This document shows positions 32,510-43,192 of a stretch of 64,000 nucleotides of DNA, in pieces. The notes below the pieces were generated by a model, which was given only the letters and a program-made list of their open reading frames with translations, made no database searches and had not been told where the DNA came from. Both the position numbers and the translations under genes were made by a program. How positions within the stretch are numbered: the stretch's first letter is position 1; each line of letters begins with the position of its first letter. Origin of the DNA: Myotis daubentonii. Its lineage: Eukaryota > Chordata > Mammalia > Chiroptera > Vespertilionidae. Location: positions 180,610,349 through 180,674,348 of the forward strand of contig NC_081842.1 of the NCBI RefSeq assembly GCF_963259705.1. The letters run 5' to 3'.

Positions 32510-32690
32510 TATTTTCTGGTTATCTAAGTATATCTTCTAAACAACCTCACAGGGCAGGTATTATAAACCCATTTTACACACGCAGAAATGCTGAGCTGCA
32601 GAAAGTGACAGTATCTGTCCAAAGTGAGATGAAAAGTTGGAACGCAACCCAGCCTGTGATCTTTCTAGTGCCTTATGTAAACCAAAATTC
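32510..32690 (-). mobile_element. MIR SINE, minus orientation
   Basis: 'aacaacctcacagggcagg', 'cccattttacacacgcagaa' and 'gtgacagtatctgtcc' are a reversed MIR. Confidence 0.75.
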
Positions 32691-32715
32691 CTAAAGAGGT
32701 TCAGAAAAGGGGAAA

Positions 32716-33010
32716 GTCGTTATTCAGATGAAATAGTTTGCAAACCAGAGAAACCAAGCCTCTGGTAGAAGCTGAAAGTACACACCACCGAGACAAAGGG
32801 GAGCCCACCTTTTATAGAGCAAGCTCCTGCCCCATTTATGCAAATGAGGTTTCCAAGTGCACATAGTTCTGATTGGTCTGAATTGTGCTGTTGATTGGTT
32901 GGTATCATAGGTTCTGATTGGTTGTTATAGAACAGTTCTGCTTGGTATAGATGCAGATGAGGATATAATTGTGCAGTTCTGATTGGACAGGGCAAGACTT
33001 AGTCCATTGG
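32716..33010 (-). promoter_or_regulatory. LTR-like minus-strand promoter with five CCAAT boxes
   Basis: ATTGG (CCAAT on minus) occurs at 32872, 32894, 32917, 32982 and 33006. The octamer ATGCAAAT lies at 32838-32845. A minus TATA box (CTATAAAAG) lies near 32810-32818. On the minus strand they are in promoter order, with start expected near 32785. A downstream GAATAA-like motif near 32722 would be a poly(A) relic. This is the layout of a retroviral LTR. I could not set TG/CA ends or name the family. Confidence 0.5.
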
Positions 33011-33280
33011 TCAAAAGATAAAACCAAGGCTTCCCTGCAGTGGTTGATTCAGTGTAACCAAGCAGGCCATAGTGTGTGAAGCCAAGAGCTCAGTCTGAGG
33101 CTGTTCCCAGGATACAGAATACATGAGGAGCCCCTGTCAGCAAATGGCTGCTAGACTCTTATTATTTCTAAAAATTGAGCCCTTGGTTGACAATGGGAAC
33201 CCATCTCCTCAGATAAATTCCTTGTTGAGGTTTATACCAAATGAATCTTCCTTCTCAGGGTCCACAAGAATAAGACTTTT

Positions 33281-33304
33281 TATTTTTATTTTTTATTTTT
33301 TTTT
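33281..33304 (-). mobile_element. Tail-only retroposition event
   Basis: A 24-bp T-rich segment is flanked by an exact 15-bp repeat AAGAATAAGACTTTT (33266-33280, 33305-33319). It looks like a poly(A)-tail-only insertion on the minus strand made by L1 machinery, with no element body. A tandem duplication of the 15-mer with T expansion is the alternative. Confidence 0.6.
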
Positions 33305-33523
33305 AAGAATAAGACTTTTATTATGAGCCCAGAAGCAGATAAACTGTGAAGCTATAAAGCCCTTTCTAAATTCACTTCATACCTAATTTTTAATCCTTTT
33401 CTCAATAATCCTACCACATTTTATAAGCCTTGGGCCTTGAAAAACTTGGACCAGTTCTCACTGATATAAGATTCAAGAACTCAGAAGCCAGTGGAGGAGA
33501 CAGACATGAAAACATCATAGTAG

Positions 33524-33749
33524 CCAAACCGGTTTGGCTCAGTGGATGGAGCGTCGGCCTGCAGACTGAAAGGTCCCAGGTTCGATTCTGGTCAAGGGCA
33601 TGTACCTTGGTTGCGGGCACATCCCCAGTAGGGAGTGTGCAGGAGGCAGCTGGTCAATGTTTCTCTCACATCGATGTTTCTAACTCTCTATCCCTCACCC
33701 TTCCTCTCTGTAAAAATCAATAAAATATATTTTAAAAAACCCCCCAAAA
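33524..33749 (+). mobile_element. VES SINE
   Basis: Box A TGGCTCAGTGG and box B GGTTCGATTCT are near-intact, followed by the 'gtctgtaaaaatcaataaa'-type end and A/C-rich tail. Flanks AACATCATAGTAG (33511-33523) and AACAGCATAGTAA (33750-33762) are the target duplication, with two differences. Confidence 0.96.
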
Positions 33750-33790
33750 AACAGCATAGTAATACACAGAGATAAGAGCTATAATGGAGG

Positions 33791-34198
33791 TGTTATGGCC
33801 TGAATTGTGTCCCCTTCCCCCCAATTCATAGTTGAAGCCCTAGCCTTCAATGTGGCTGTATCTGGAGATATAGGAGTAGACACCTTTAGGAAGGTAATTA
33901 AGGTTATATGAGCTCATAAGGATCGAATTCTAATACTATAGGTGTCCTTATAAAAAGAGGAAGAGATACCAGAAAAGTTTACCCACCATGCCCACACAAA
34001 GGAAAGAAAGGCCACGTGAGGACACAGGGAGAAGGCAGCTGTTTCTAAGCCAGAAGGAGAGCTCTCACCAGAAACTAAAACTCTCACTGACACCTTGAAC
34101 TTGAACTTCAAGCCTCCAGAACTGTCAGAAAATAAATGTTTGTTGTTTAAGCCACCCAGTCTGTGGTATTTGTATGGTAGTCTGAGCAGATCAATATA
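33791..34198 (+). mobile_element. MLT1-type LTR (ERVL-MaLR)
   Basis: It starts TGTTATGGCCTGAATTGTG and ends 'gagcagatcaatata'. It contains 'ggtgtccttataaaaagagg', 'cacgtgaggacacaggga', 'aactgtcagaaaataaatg' and 'aagccacccagtctgtgg', the MLT1 series. It is a solo LTR. The ORF on the other strand is non-coding. Confidence 0.92.
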
Positions 34199-35959
34199 CG
34201 AGGGATGTCTAAGGCTGATGGATTTGAGGATGGGAAGCATTCCAGGCATAGGAAATAGCCCAAACAAAGGGGTAGAGACTTTAGAGAATGCAATAGATCT
34301 GTAGAACTATGAATAATACTTGTGCGCTTTCAATATGAAGGTAGAAATGAGCAATGATAAATGGTTGGGGAAACATCACACAAGGTGTGGTATGCTACCA
34401 GAAAGAGATTGGGTTTTATCTGATAGTAGTGGGAATGTCCCTGGTTTGTCAAAACCATCCCGGTAGCAGCACAGAGAAGAAAGATAGATGGGGAGGAGGA
34501 GGACTAGTTAGACAACTAATGCAATAGCCCAGGAAACAAAGGGTGTGGCTCTGAAGTCAGTCAGTGAGGATGGAGAGAGGAGTATGCTTCAGGACTGGAA
34601 TGAGAGAGACAGAGAGGGAGTAGCTAGAACCACACTTGGATTTTTCCTTGGGTGCCTGGATGGATGTCCTGGGAATATTTTGTTTATATCTAAAGTGATT
34701 TGAATATATCCATAGATTTAATTTACTTAGAGGAAATTAAAGGTTTTAAAATTTTCATATTCCAAAGAAATATCAGGTGGATGGTCGCAATGGTTCTAGA
34801 TCTGCAGATCTGGTCAACTTCCTGCTCTGCCTTTGGGAACCAGCAGAGTGGAGGCACAGTGGCTAGAAGGCATGGGAGAAGATCTATCTGCAGGCAGGCT
34901 TCTTTACCAACATTATACTTCTTTATAAGATGCTGGTTTTGCCTCCTACTTCCTTTTTTTTTTCCTCTGAAACTTGAGCCAGGGAGTTTACAGTGTCTTG
35001 GAAGGAGTTGAGGTCAAACTTGGTAACTTTTATCAAACTTGGGTTGGGATGAAGAATATTTCCATTTTGTCCTGAGTCTTGGTTCTGACCCAAATTTCAG
35101 GATGACTTTTGATAGATCATTTACTGTCTCTGGGCAAAGGTGTTCAATTAATGTCCATGGAATGAGTAAATACAAAGGATAAATGATGGAATGAATATAA
35201 ACTGATGTCTTCTGGAGAACATAGAATCAAACAGAAAAGGCTTAGGAAACCATGTCCTACAAGGTATAAATAAGAATAGGTGTTTTTTTTTTCCTCATCT
35301 GGTTATTTCTTGGATCTACAGGTCATCACCCTCATTAAGGATGGCTCCCCTGAGCTGTAAGCAGGAAATGCCTTGGTATCAGGCCCAATGGCCCATATTG
35401 AAGACATAATCCTTTGGCTCATGACTCACCAATGGATTCCAGAAGGCTCAGTGTGGGTGGCCTTCTACAATCAATCAATGGCTGGGCAGCCTGGTCTCTC
35501 AAATGCAGCTTGTATGGAGACCTCTGGCCATAAGGCTTGCTCAATTTCTAACCGCCCACCAGGAGACTCAGGGAAGCATCATAAAAGCTAGTTTTTATGG
35601 CCACTTATACTCCCTTGAGCATGGTCATTATGATTATTTAACGTTTATGAGACATCCTCAGTGCAGTAGAGGTGACCGAAAGGCAGTTTAGTAGCCTCAG
35701 CACAAAAGGTTGTTTCTATTTAACCCCACAAAGGTGCTGCCTCCAACCCAGGTTATTTCATTTACAACTATGTTCAGGAGCCACACAGACCAGGGCAAAA
35801 CTCACTTAATGTATCTTGTGTAACATTAACCCAGGCATTTCTAGGAGAATCTCAGTTAACCAAAACCCAACAAAGAAAAATCTTCAATTAATCAGATTTT
35901 TATTTTTGCACTTTTAATGATTTGTTCTCTAGTGATGCTGATGTGCCAAGTCCTGCATT

Positions 35960-36110
35960 TACTCTTTCTCATTCAATAAAATATACTTCTGACTTTACGC
36001 CAGACCCTGTGTCTGGTATTGGCATTATAGACACAAATAAAATAGCCTGCGCTCCCAGACAACTCAATCTTGTAGAGAAAATAGGCATGGTGACAAAAAT
36101 ATAGTATTTC
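35960..36110 (-). mobile_element. L2 tail, minus orientation (diverged)
   Basis: 'attcaataaaatatacttct', 'gccagaccctgtgtctggta' and 'cattatagacacaaataaa' follow reversed L2 order. Confidence 0.5.
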
Positions 36111-36643
36111 AGGTGATGAGTTAGAGCCACGTTTACAGAAGAGTGGAGGCCTGGAGAAGGGAGTGGCCAACTCATTCCACTTGGGAGGGGGCCAGGTTGC
36201 GAAGGTTTTGCAGGAGGAAAAGCTCAAGATGGCATTTGATTAATGATGCGGTGGGTGGATATGGATCTGACAGGTAGGGGGAATGACTGAGCAAAGGTGT
36301 GGGAGGGTGAAATGGCATGAGATATTCAGGGAACTCTAAGCTATGCAGACAGACTGGAACTGACAGTGCAAGAGGTTAAGGTAGGGAATACAGGCAAGGG
36401 CAGATTATAAATGAGACCTTGCCCATCATTTAAGAAGTATGGCCATGGCTGCTGCATTTGGAAGCACTGGTCACCCTCCTTGGAATGCACTCCTCCCTTG
36501 GTTTGTGTGATATCACACTCTGATGGAGCAGGGCCTACCTCTCTGGTCACTACCCATCTGCCATTTGCATGGGATTGTCTTTGCCCACCCTCTAATGCCA
36601 ATGTTCTTCAGTGTTACCTCTACAGTTTTTAATCACTCTAGAC

Positions 36644-36866
36644 CAGCGGTTCTCAACCTGTGGGTCGAGACCCCTGTGGGGGTCGAACGACCCTTTCACA
36701 GGGGTCACCTAAGACCATCGGAAAACACATATATCATTACATATTGTTTTTGTGATTAATCACTATGCTTTAATTATGTTCAATTTGTAACAATGAAATC
36801 GGGGGTCACCACAACATGAGGAACTGTATTAAAGGGTCGTGGCATTAGGAAGGTTGAGAACCACTG
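36644..36866 (+). mobile_element. SPIN hAT MITE, near-complete
   Basis: It begins CAGCGGTTCTCAACCTGTGG and ends GGTTGAGAACCACTG. An exact 8-bp duplication CTCTAGAC flanks it (36636-36643, 36867-36874). It contains 'taagaccatcggaaaacaca' and an AT-rich centre, and lacks the 'cataactgtaatgttgct' block of the other SPIN copies. It is the only copy in this orientation here. The exact duplication suggests a comparatively recent insertion. Confidence 0.95.
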
Positions 36867-37133
36867 CTCTAGACCCTTCTTTGAGGAATCTTCCCAATGC
36901 AGTGGTTCTCCAAGTAATGTCTCACCCATATAAATTCTTTCCTGAACTCCAGATGTGTACATAGATCCAACTGCCTAGTGGAAGTCTCTAGTCTCTGCTC
37001 CCTAACCCTTCATTTATTCTGTATTTACTATGCTTATGAAAAGTATCAATATCTAGCCACTCATTATATCCTCAAACCTGGAATCATTCTAGACTCCTTA
37101 TTTTCCTTCGTAAGTCACATCAAGTCCATCAAC

Positions 37134-37350
37134 CATTCATTCATTCATTCATTCATTCATTCATTCATTCGACATTTATGTAGTTCTTACTTTTTGCCAG
37201 GGCTTTGGTAATGTAGAGATAAATAGAACAGGGCTTTGGTAATGTAGTGATAAATGGCCCTTGAGTAGCTAACTCACAGTCAATTGAGAAGAAAGGCACA
37301 TGAACATATGTCTATCACTGTGGACACATAATGTAGTAAGAGCCTGCTGT
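37134..37350 (-). mobile_element. L2 tail with (CATT)n and internal duplication
   Basis: About nine CATT units lead into 'cgacatttatgtagttctta' and 'tttttgccagggctttgg', the reversed L2 3' end. A 31-bp tandem duplication (37198-37228, 37229-37257) sits inside. Confidence 0.8.
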
Positions 37351-37673
37351 GGGAGTGTGAAGAAGGCACATACCCCAGGGTTAGTGCTGGGATGGGGCAA
37401 GGGAGATATGGCCAGTTTTCCTGGAGAAGATGATGCCTGTGCTCACATCAAAGAATGAGTAGCAATTAGGCAGGGCAATGGGGGTTGGGGGGTGGGAGGT
37501 GGTGAGGGAAGGGGAAGCATTCCAGGAGAAGGGACTAACATGAGGAAATAAATGGAGATGATAAATGGTGTAATGTTATAACTACAATCAGTTCAAGCTG
37601 CTGAAAGAAAAGTGGAAGACAGAAGTGGTAGATGAGGGGATGTGGTTGGTTTATGGAGAACCTCATGTTTTCT

Positions 37674-37891
37674 TTTAAAAAAAAAATTTTTTATTGATTT
37701 CAGAGAGGAAGGGAGAGGGTGAGAGAGATAGAAACATCAATAATGAGAGAGAATCATTGATCAGCTCCTCCTGCACACCCCACACTGGGGATTGAGCCCA
37801 CAACCTGGCATGTGTTCTGACGGAAATCGAACCTTGACCTCCTGGTTCATAGGTCAAGGTTTCAACCACTGAGCCATGCTGCCTGGGCAGG
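37674..37891 (-). mobile_element. VES SINE, minus orientation
   Basis: The exact 14-bp duplication ACCTCATGTTTTCT lies at 37660-37673 and 37892-37905. The head has the variant 'ggtttcaaccactgagccat', like the copy at 43569, so it belongs to a different subfamily from most copies. Confidence 0.96.
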
Positions 37892-38214
37892 ACCTCATGT
37901 TTTCTGATAAAGAGTTTTGATGTATCTCAAGGGAAATGTGAATGCAACAGTTAGAGCAGAGGATTGACCTAGTTAATTGTGCAGGAAGATCCCACCAAGA
38001 GGTAGGGTGGGTTGGCGGGGAGGATGGGGAGGGGGTGGGTGGGATTGCTGTAGCAAGAAGGCCAAGAGAGAGGCAATGAGGCCTGACCTAGGGCAGGTGC
38101 TCCAGGAAGGGAGAGGAAGTGAAAGTGGGGAGACATTTTTCAAGTAGACTCAGCTGCCCTTACTCATCATTTGAATATAGGAATGATAATATAGAGATAA
38201 AATTAAGATACGGT

Positions 38215-38640
38215 TTTTTTTGTTTTGTTTTGTTTTTCTAGCTGAATGATAGTTGAGTATTGATGTTTATTGAGAACACAGGAGTGGAAGTAGGCTTTGG
38301 GGAAGGGGGTGAACAAGAGCTTTCTCTTTTAGATCAGTTTTGAGACACTTTACCCCAAAATGTTTTGTAAGCTTGAAAGATTTTTTCACATGGGGGACTG
38401 GGCCTGACTGCAGCTCCTGGATCTCTCTAGGTTGAATCCGTATCCTTGACTTGGGCAGTAGGGACAGAACAGAGGGTGGTTTTGCAACGTGGACAGCAAT
38501 TCTCATGTGAAGAGGAGGCCTTTGTAACCTTTGCCGGCGCACGGTCTGCTGGCTTCGGCGGGACTGCTGCTCTCTGACATTTCCCACTAGCAATGCTGGG
38601 CTGTCAGATACACAACAACCCACCATCCACGCCAGAAAGG
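38215..38640 (-). pseudogene. Retrocopy-like segment of unknown source
   Basis: On the minus strand it ends CAATAAACATC, then after about 30 bp an A-rich tail of 'aaaaacaaaacaaaac' type, as in a processed transcript. Upstream is GC-richer sequence with an open frame of 119 codons (38626-38267) rich in Arg and Gln (motif QQSRRSQQTVRRQR). I do not recognise the protein, and the frame may be chance. I saw no target duplication. A 3' UTR-only retrocopy or a non-coding source is possible. Confidence 0.35.
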
Positions 38641-39149
38641 GTTATGTAGGGCCTTGAATTCTGTCCATCCTTGCCGTCATTCCCATCTACCTCCATCTGT
38701 TTCTCATTAAAGATGGAAGGGGCTGCTGTGGTTGGTGGATTTATCATCACTCTGTCCTCCTTCAGCTCAACCCTCTAGGAAAGCTGATGCTATTAAAATG
38801 AGGGGGTTTTGAAGGAGAAAGTACAGTTCTTAGGAAAAATGGATTTAAGGGCTATGTCTAGATAACGGTTTTCTTTTTTCTTCCTTTGTTTGGTTTGCTT
38901 TTAGTTTATTTTGTTTTAAAGGGCAGGTGTTTCCTGTTGTCTTTGGACAGAGCAACATCTCTCTGGTATTTCTTTGGAGCAAGTGAACTGAGGCCAGCCT
39001 GGGGGTGAGGATGCTGAGCATGGAGTCGCCAACCCCGAGCCACTTCTTCCTTGTCTGTAAGAGTTTGGACGAGAGGAAGTGGAAGGTCCTCTCAGGTCCG
39101 AGACTCTGAGATATGGTTCTGAGGGTCAGTTAGTGATGGAGCCAGCACC

Positions 39150-39360
39150 ATGAATGGAAAAAGCAGTGGCTCAGGAGTCCTTGCTCTTCTCACCAACTGT
39201 GAGATTCCAGGCCATTCAATTAACTTCCCAGAAGCAAGATTTTCCTATCTGTCAAATGAAGACAAGTATCCTGTTTGCGTACTTTCAGGCTGTCGTAAGG
39301 ATCAAATGGAAATGTCAAAGTGTGATTTGTAAAATGCTAAGCACGTCCAAGGAACTTGGG
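39150..39360 (+). mobile_element. MIR SINE
   Basis: 'caccaactgtgagattccag', 'cctatctgtcaaatgaagac' and 'gctgtcgtaaggatcaaatg' follow MIR order. The two ORFs over it are by-products. Confidence 0.75.
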
Positions 39361-39439
39361 TCTAACTAGTGACAGCCCAGCCAGCTACTTCAACCATTCA
39401 GGCCAGTTGAATCGTGGCCTAGAACATGGTCCACGTCAA

Positions 39440-39580
39440 CAGCCAGGATGACCTCATCTCAACTAATTACATGCAAGGAACCTATTTCCAAGCAAGATTA
39501 CATTCTGAGACACGAGGTATTAGGACTTCAAGATAAGAGTTGGGGTGAGGGGATGCAATTCAACTTGTAAAAGATGTATT
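39440..39580 (-). mobile_element. MLT1-type LTR fragment, minus orientation
   Basis: 'gatgacctcatctcaactaa', 'ggaacctatttccaagcaag' and 'aggtattaggacttcaagat' match the reversed start of an MLT1 LTR. Confidence 0.65.
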
Positions 39581-39659
39581 GTTGGTAGTCAAAATGCATT
39601 TGTTGAATGAAAGTTTGAATGGATAAAAGCATAAAGGCAAAAATTAGCATGGTGCCCCT

Positions 39660-39674
39660 GGGGGGGGGGGGGCG
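39660..39674. repeat. G homopolymer
   Basis: A run of about 13-14 G ends in 'cgcc'. Confidence 0.9.
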
Positions 39675-40354
39675 CCTCTGGATTCTTTGGTACTTTCTCA
39701 GCTTCTAAAGCAAGCCAGGGAAGAGTGAGACCTGACACCCAAGAGGTATGTGTGTATGTGTACCTCCTCCTTAGCACATGGGGGGCACTCAGTCAGAGGT
39801 AACCGCTAGGATATTACTAGCTACTGGTTGTTAGGTGGACACATGACTGTCTCTCTGGCGATGTGGCCCTGCTCTGGGATGACTCAGTGCGCAGCGGCCC
39901 AATTGATTGTCAGCAATTTGGGCCGACACCATCCTGTTTACCAAGGGCCACGTGCACACCAGCTTATTCAGGAGCAGAGGCCCACGTCTTGGAGCAGGCC
40001 CTCTAACCTGGTCATCTTCCCTTTCCATCCCAACAATAGGCCGCCTTCTGCCCTCTGATAAGCAGCTCATCATTCATGAGCTGAGATCAGGGAGGGGCTG
40101 ATGAGAGTTCTGGAACATTTCCTTTAGGGTCATCACAACTTCTGATTAATCAACCTCTGGGATACAGCATGGGCAAGGTAACAGAACATAAATAGCCAAG
40201 GAAACCAAGATTAATGTGGAAATGTCCCTCAGATATCAGGATAGGAAGTTGCGAAGGAGCCAAGGGGGCTCCTTGGAGAATGAGGTGGAAGTCAGAGGGA
40301 GATAACCTAATCGTGGAGTGAAAAGGGCCACCTGACATGATCCACCCTCTGCCA

Positions 40355-40510
40355 CTTACTAGCTGTGGGAATGGGGCAAGTCACTCTCCCATGGTGAAAC
40401 TCAGTTTCCCCAGCCCAAAGGTGGGGGTAATGGGATCCATGTCATTGTGAAAATGAGAACGGGTGAGAGTTTAATAGAGAGCCTGGCGTTTTGCAAGAGC
40501 TCAGCGCATA
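40355..40510 (+). mobile_element. MIR SINE
   Basis: 'gccacttactagctgtggg', 'gcaagtcactctcccatgg' and 'actcagtttccccagcc' are a clear MIR core. Confidence 0.85.
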
Positions 40511-40524
40511 GTGACAATGATAAT

Positions 40525-40571
40525 AGCTTATAGAAACCGAGTGCTTGCAATAGGCAGGCATTTTTCTACAT
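40525..40571 (-). mobile_element. MIR part 1, minus (split by SPIN)
   Basis: 'taatagcttatagaaaccga' and 'gtgcttgcaataggcaggc' start a reversed MIR that continues after the SPIN at 40769. Confidence 0.6.
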
Positions 40572-40768
40572 CAGTAGTTCTTAACCTTCTGGCCCTCATG
40601 TTGTGACCCAACCATAAAATTATTTTCGTTGCTACTTCATAACTGTAATGTTGCTACTGTTATGAATCGTAATGTAAATATCTGATATGCAGGATGGTCT
40701 TTGGCGACCCCTGTGAAAGGGTTGTTCGACCACCAAAGGGGTCTCGACTCACAGGTTGAGAACCGCTC
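40572..40768 (-). mobile_element. SPIN-type hAT MITE inside a MIR
   Basis: The ends are CAGTAGTTCTTAACCTTC and CAGGTTGAGAACCGCTC. Flanks TTCTACAT and CTCTAAAT match at 6 of 8. It shows the same internal deletion as 19166-19377 and lacks the short 'ctttaaatacagttc' block. Confidence 0.9.
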
Positions 40769-40930
40769 CTCTAAATGATTTAACCCCATGGGGTAGATGT
40801 GATCATAAAACTCATTTGGTAGTTGAGAAAATGGAGGTTCAGGAGGTTGAAGTAAATGCCCAAGGTCACATAGCCGCCAAGTTGTGGAGCTGAGATTCAG
40901 ATTCAGGCATCGTATCAAGAGCCTTGCTTT
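40769..40930 (-). mobile_element. MIR part 2, minus
   Basis: 'atgatttaaccccatggggt', 'gttgagaaaatggaggttca' and 'caaggtcacatagccgccaa' complete the split MIR. Confidence 0.75.
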
Positions 40931-41084
40931 TAACTATTATGTTATGTAGTTGTTGGCATAATTATCATAGATTTAATAGTCTGTAGCCATAAAGTGAGCA
41001 TTTGGGGCATTTTCCATCAAGAAAACGGGAAGAAAAAGAAATAAAATTATTAATCCCCAGGTGCTGGGTGATAAAATACTTCTA

Positions 41085-41230
41085 TTATTTCAATAAATCC
41101 TCACATGCAGCCTGGAACAGATGTATTATCACCTGAATTTTAGAAATAAGGAAACCAGGAGTCAGAAATATCACCCAGCTAAGATTCAAACCCAAGTCTG
41201 CATGGCTCTAAAGCCCATGTTCTCTCCATC
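41085..41230 (-). mobile_element. MIR SINE, minus orientation
   Basis: 'caataaatcctcacatgcag', 'gaaataaggaaaccaggagt' and 'attcaaacccaagtctgc' are a reversed MIR. Confidence 0.7.
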
Positions 41231-41704
41231 CCACCCACGGCCTCCAGAAAATTCACTCAAGATTCTGTAGAAGGGGCTGCATGACACCCACCGCCCTGTC
41301 CCCACAGGGTGACTAGCCACCGGGGCTTTTCCTGACCTGTGTCAGAGCTGACAGGTGAGGAGGACCATTAAGTTCACAAGACACGGGGTCCAAAATGAGT
41401 AACAAATCAGACTCCCACAGGAAATTAAGAGGGCAATAGGAAAAATACTGCTGGGGTTTGATGGTCCATGAAGTGCAGAGGAAACATCCGTGAGTGAGGA
41501 AGATGGATAGGAGAGCCTTTATTTAAAGCTGGCTGGAGGTAAGGAAGGAAGCCATGGACCTAATTTTAGAAAGCCTCAGACTCGGAGGCTCCTAGGGTCC
41601 AAGACAAGGAACCCGGTGAGGATTACTTGTCAGTCATCATCCACTGGCCTCCAGAGGAGCGGCTGGGGGTGATTCAGCTTGGAGGCACCCCCCAGTGGAG
41701 CAGA

Positions 41705-41890
41705 GAAGGATGAGTTTTGAAATCAGACCTAGTGCTGAGCTACATTTGGGCAAGTGACTTATTTCATTGCTCTGAGGCTTAGATTCCTCATCTATAAAAT
41801 GGGATGATAGTATCTGCCTGACAGCTTTTGTTAAAGATTACATGAGAGAAGGTGGAAAGGACCTGATGCATTGCCCAGGGATGGCTAGGC
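41705..41890 (+). mobile_element. MIR SINE
   Basis: 'gggcaagtgacttatttcat', 'cttagattcctcatctataa' and 'aatgggatgatagtatctg' are a clear MIR. Confidence 0.85.
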
Positions 41891-42309
41891 AGCCATTTCA
41901 TGTTCATTGAATGAACCTCATAGGGAGAGGAAATGTTTGTAAAAGGAAGTCTTCATTGAGTTGCCACAAGAATATCATCAGTAGATTCGAATTTCTTTAG
42001 ATCAGAAGAGAAGTTCCCTGTCTCCTGTGTTGGGCCTTTCCCTTATTCAATGTCTGCTCCACTCTGAAGGCTGCAAGAATGCTTGGTTACTGCATGAGTA
42101 TAAATGCATATACTAAACCCTGGTATATGGTTTAAATATATTCTAAAAATAACATAACTTGTTTGAAAATAATTTTATTAATTCAGGATGATATGAAGTA
42201 GCAAGTGAAAGTATACTCTCTAATTTGGTTTCCCAGACATCATCATGTTTTGTTATGTTGTATATGTTTCCAGACTTGATTCTGTATTCACATAAATGTA
42301 TATGTTGCA

Positions 42310-42310
<1 letters not shown>

Positions 42311-42354
<44 letters not shown>
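42311..42354. repeat. (CA)22 microsatellite
   Basis: About 44 bp of uninterrupted CA follows 'gttgcat'. It produces the Val/Cys run in the minus open frame 42436-42143, which is not a gene. Confidence 0.98.
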
Positions 42355-42359
<5 letters not shown>

Positions 42360-43192
42360 ACGCCGTGGTGAAGAATCTCAATATTTGGCTCCACACATTG
42401 GGGCCTGGAATAAAGACTACATTCCCCAGCCTCCATTCCTGTGGCTTCGGTGCTTGTGGCTAAGTTCTGGCCAATAACATGTTCGCAGGCAGGCTGTAAT
42501 GCACTGAGAAAGATGCCTACAAGAGGCTAATTCACACGGGAGGTGTGTCTTTTCAGCCTTTTGTCTGTCTCCTTCTCACTGACCGAACAGACGGGAAGGT
42601 AAAGGTCCAGCCATCATCATTGTAGGATATAAGGACGTGAGCCACACATTGCAGACCAAAAGAGGGGTATCTGAGTCCTTAATAACTTAAAGAAGAGCCA
42701 CGCTGGCCTGATTGCCTTTCTTCAGTCCTGCTTGGACATTGGGGAATAATTCCATGATTTAAGGCCACTGTGCTGAGGTCTTCTGTTACTGGTACCCGGG
42801 TGTAATTTCAAAATGATAGAAATTACTAGCCCCCACCCCACACTTAACTTTATATTAAAGATTATTTTCCCTGTCAATGTATAAAAAAATCTACTCTCTT
42901 CTTTTGCACGACTACATAAATATTCCATTGTAAGAATTTACCGTAAGTTACTCAATTCCTTCTTGATAAAAGTCATAAGTACTTTTCATTTTGAAAATTA
43001 TAAACTGTGGAACATAAATATTTCTGCATATTTTAATAATTTCTTAGGATAAGAAGAGGAATTTTAGGGCTAGAAGCTTTGTGCATTTTAAATCGGTCAT
43101 CTAAATAATTAAATTGATAAATCAATTTGTGCATTGTAATTGATAAATATTGCCAAAATGTCTCTAAAAAAAACTGTTCCAAGCTCTACTTC

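Noticed and set aside
42143..42436. Frame with a Val/Cys run.
   Set aside because: It is read from the (CA)n microsatellite.
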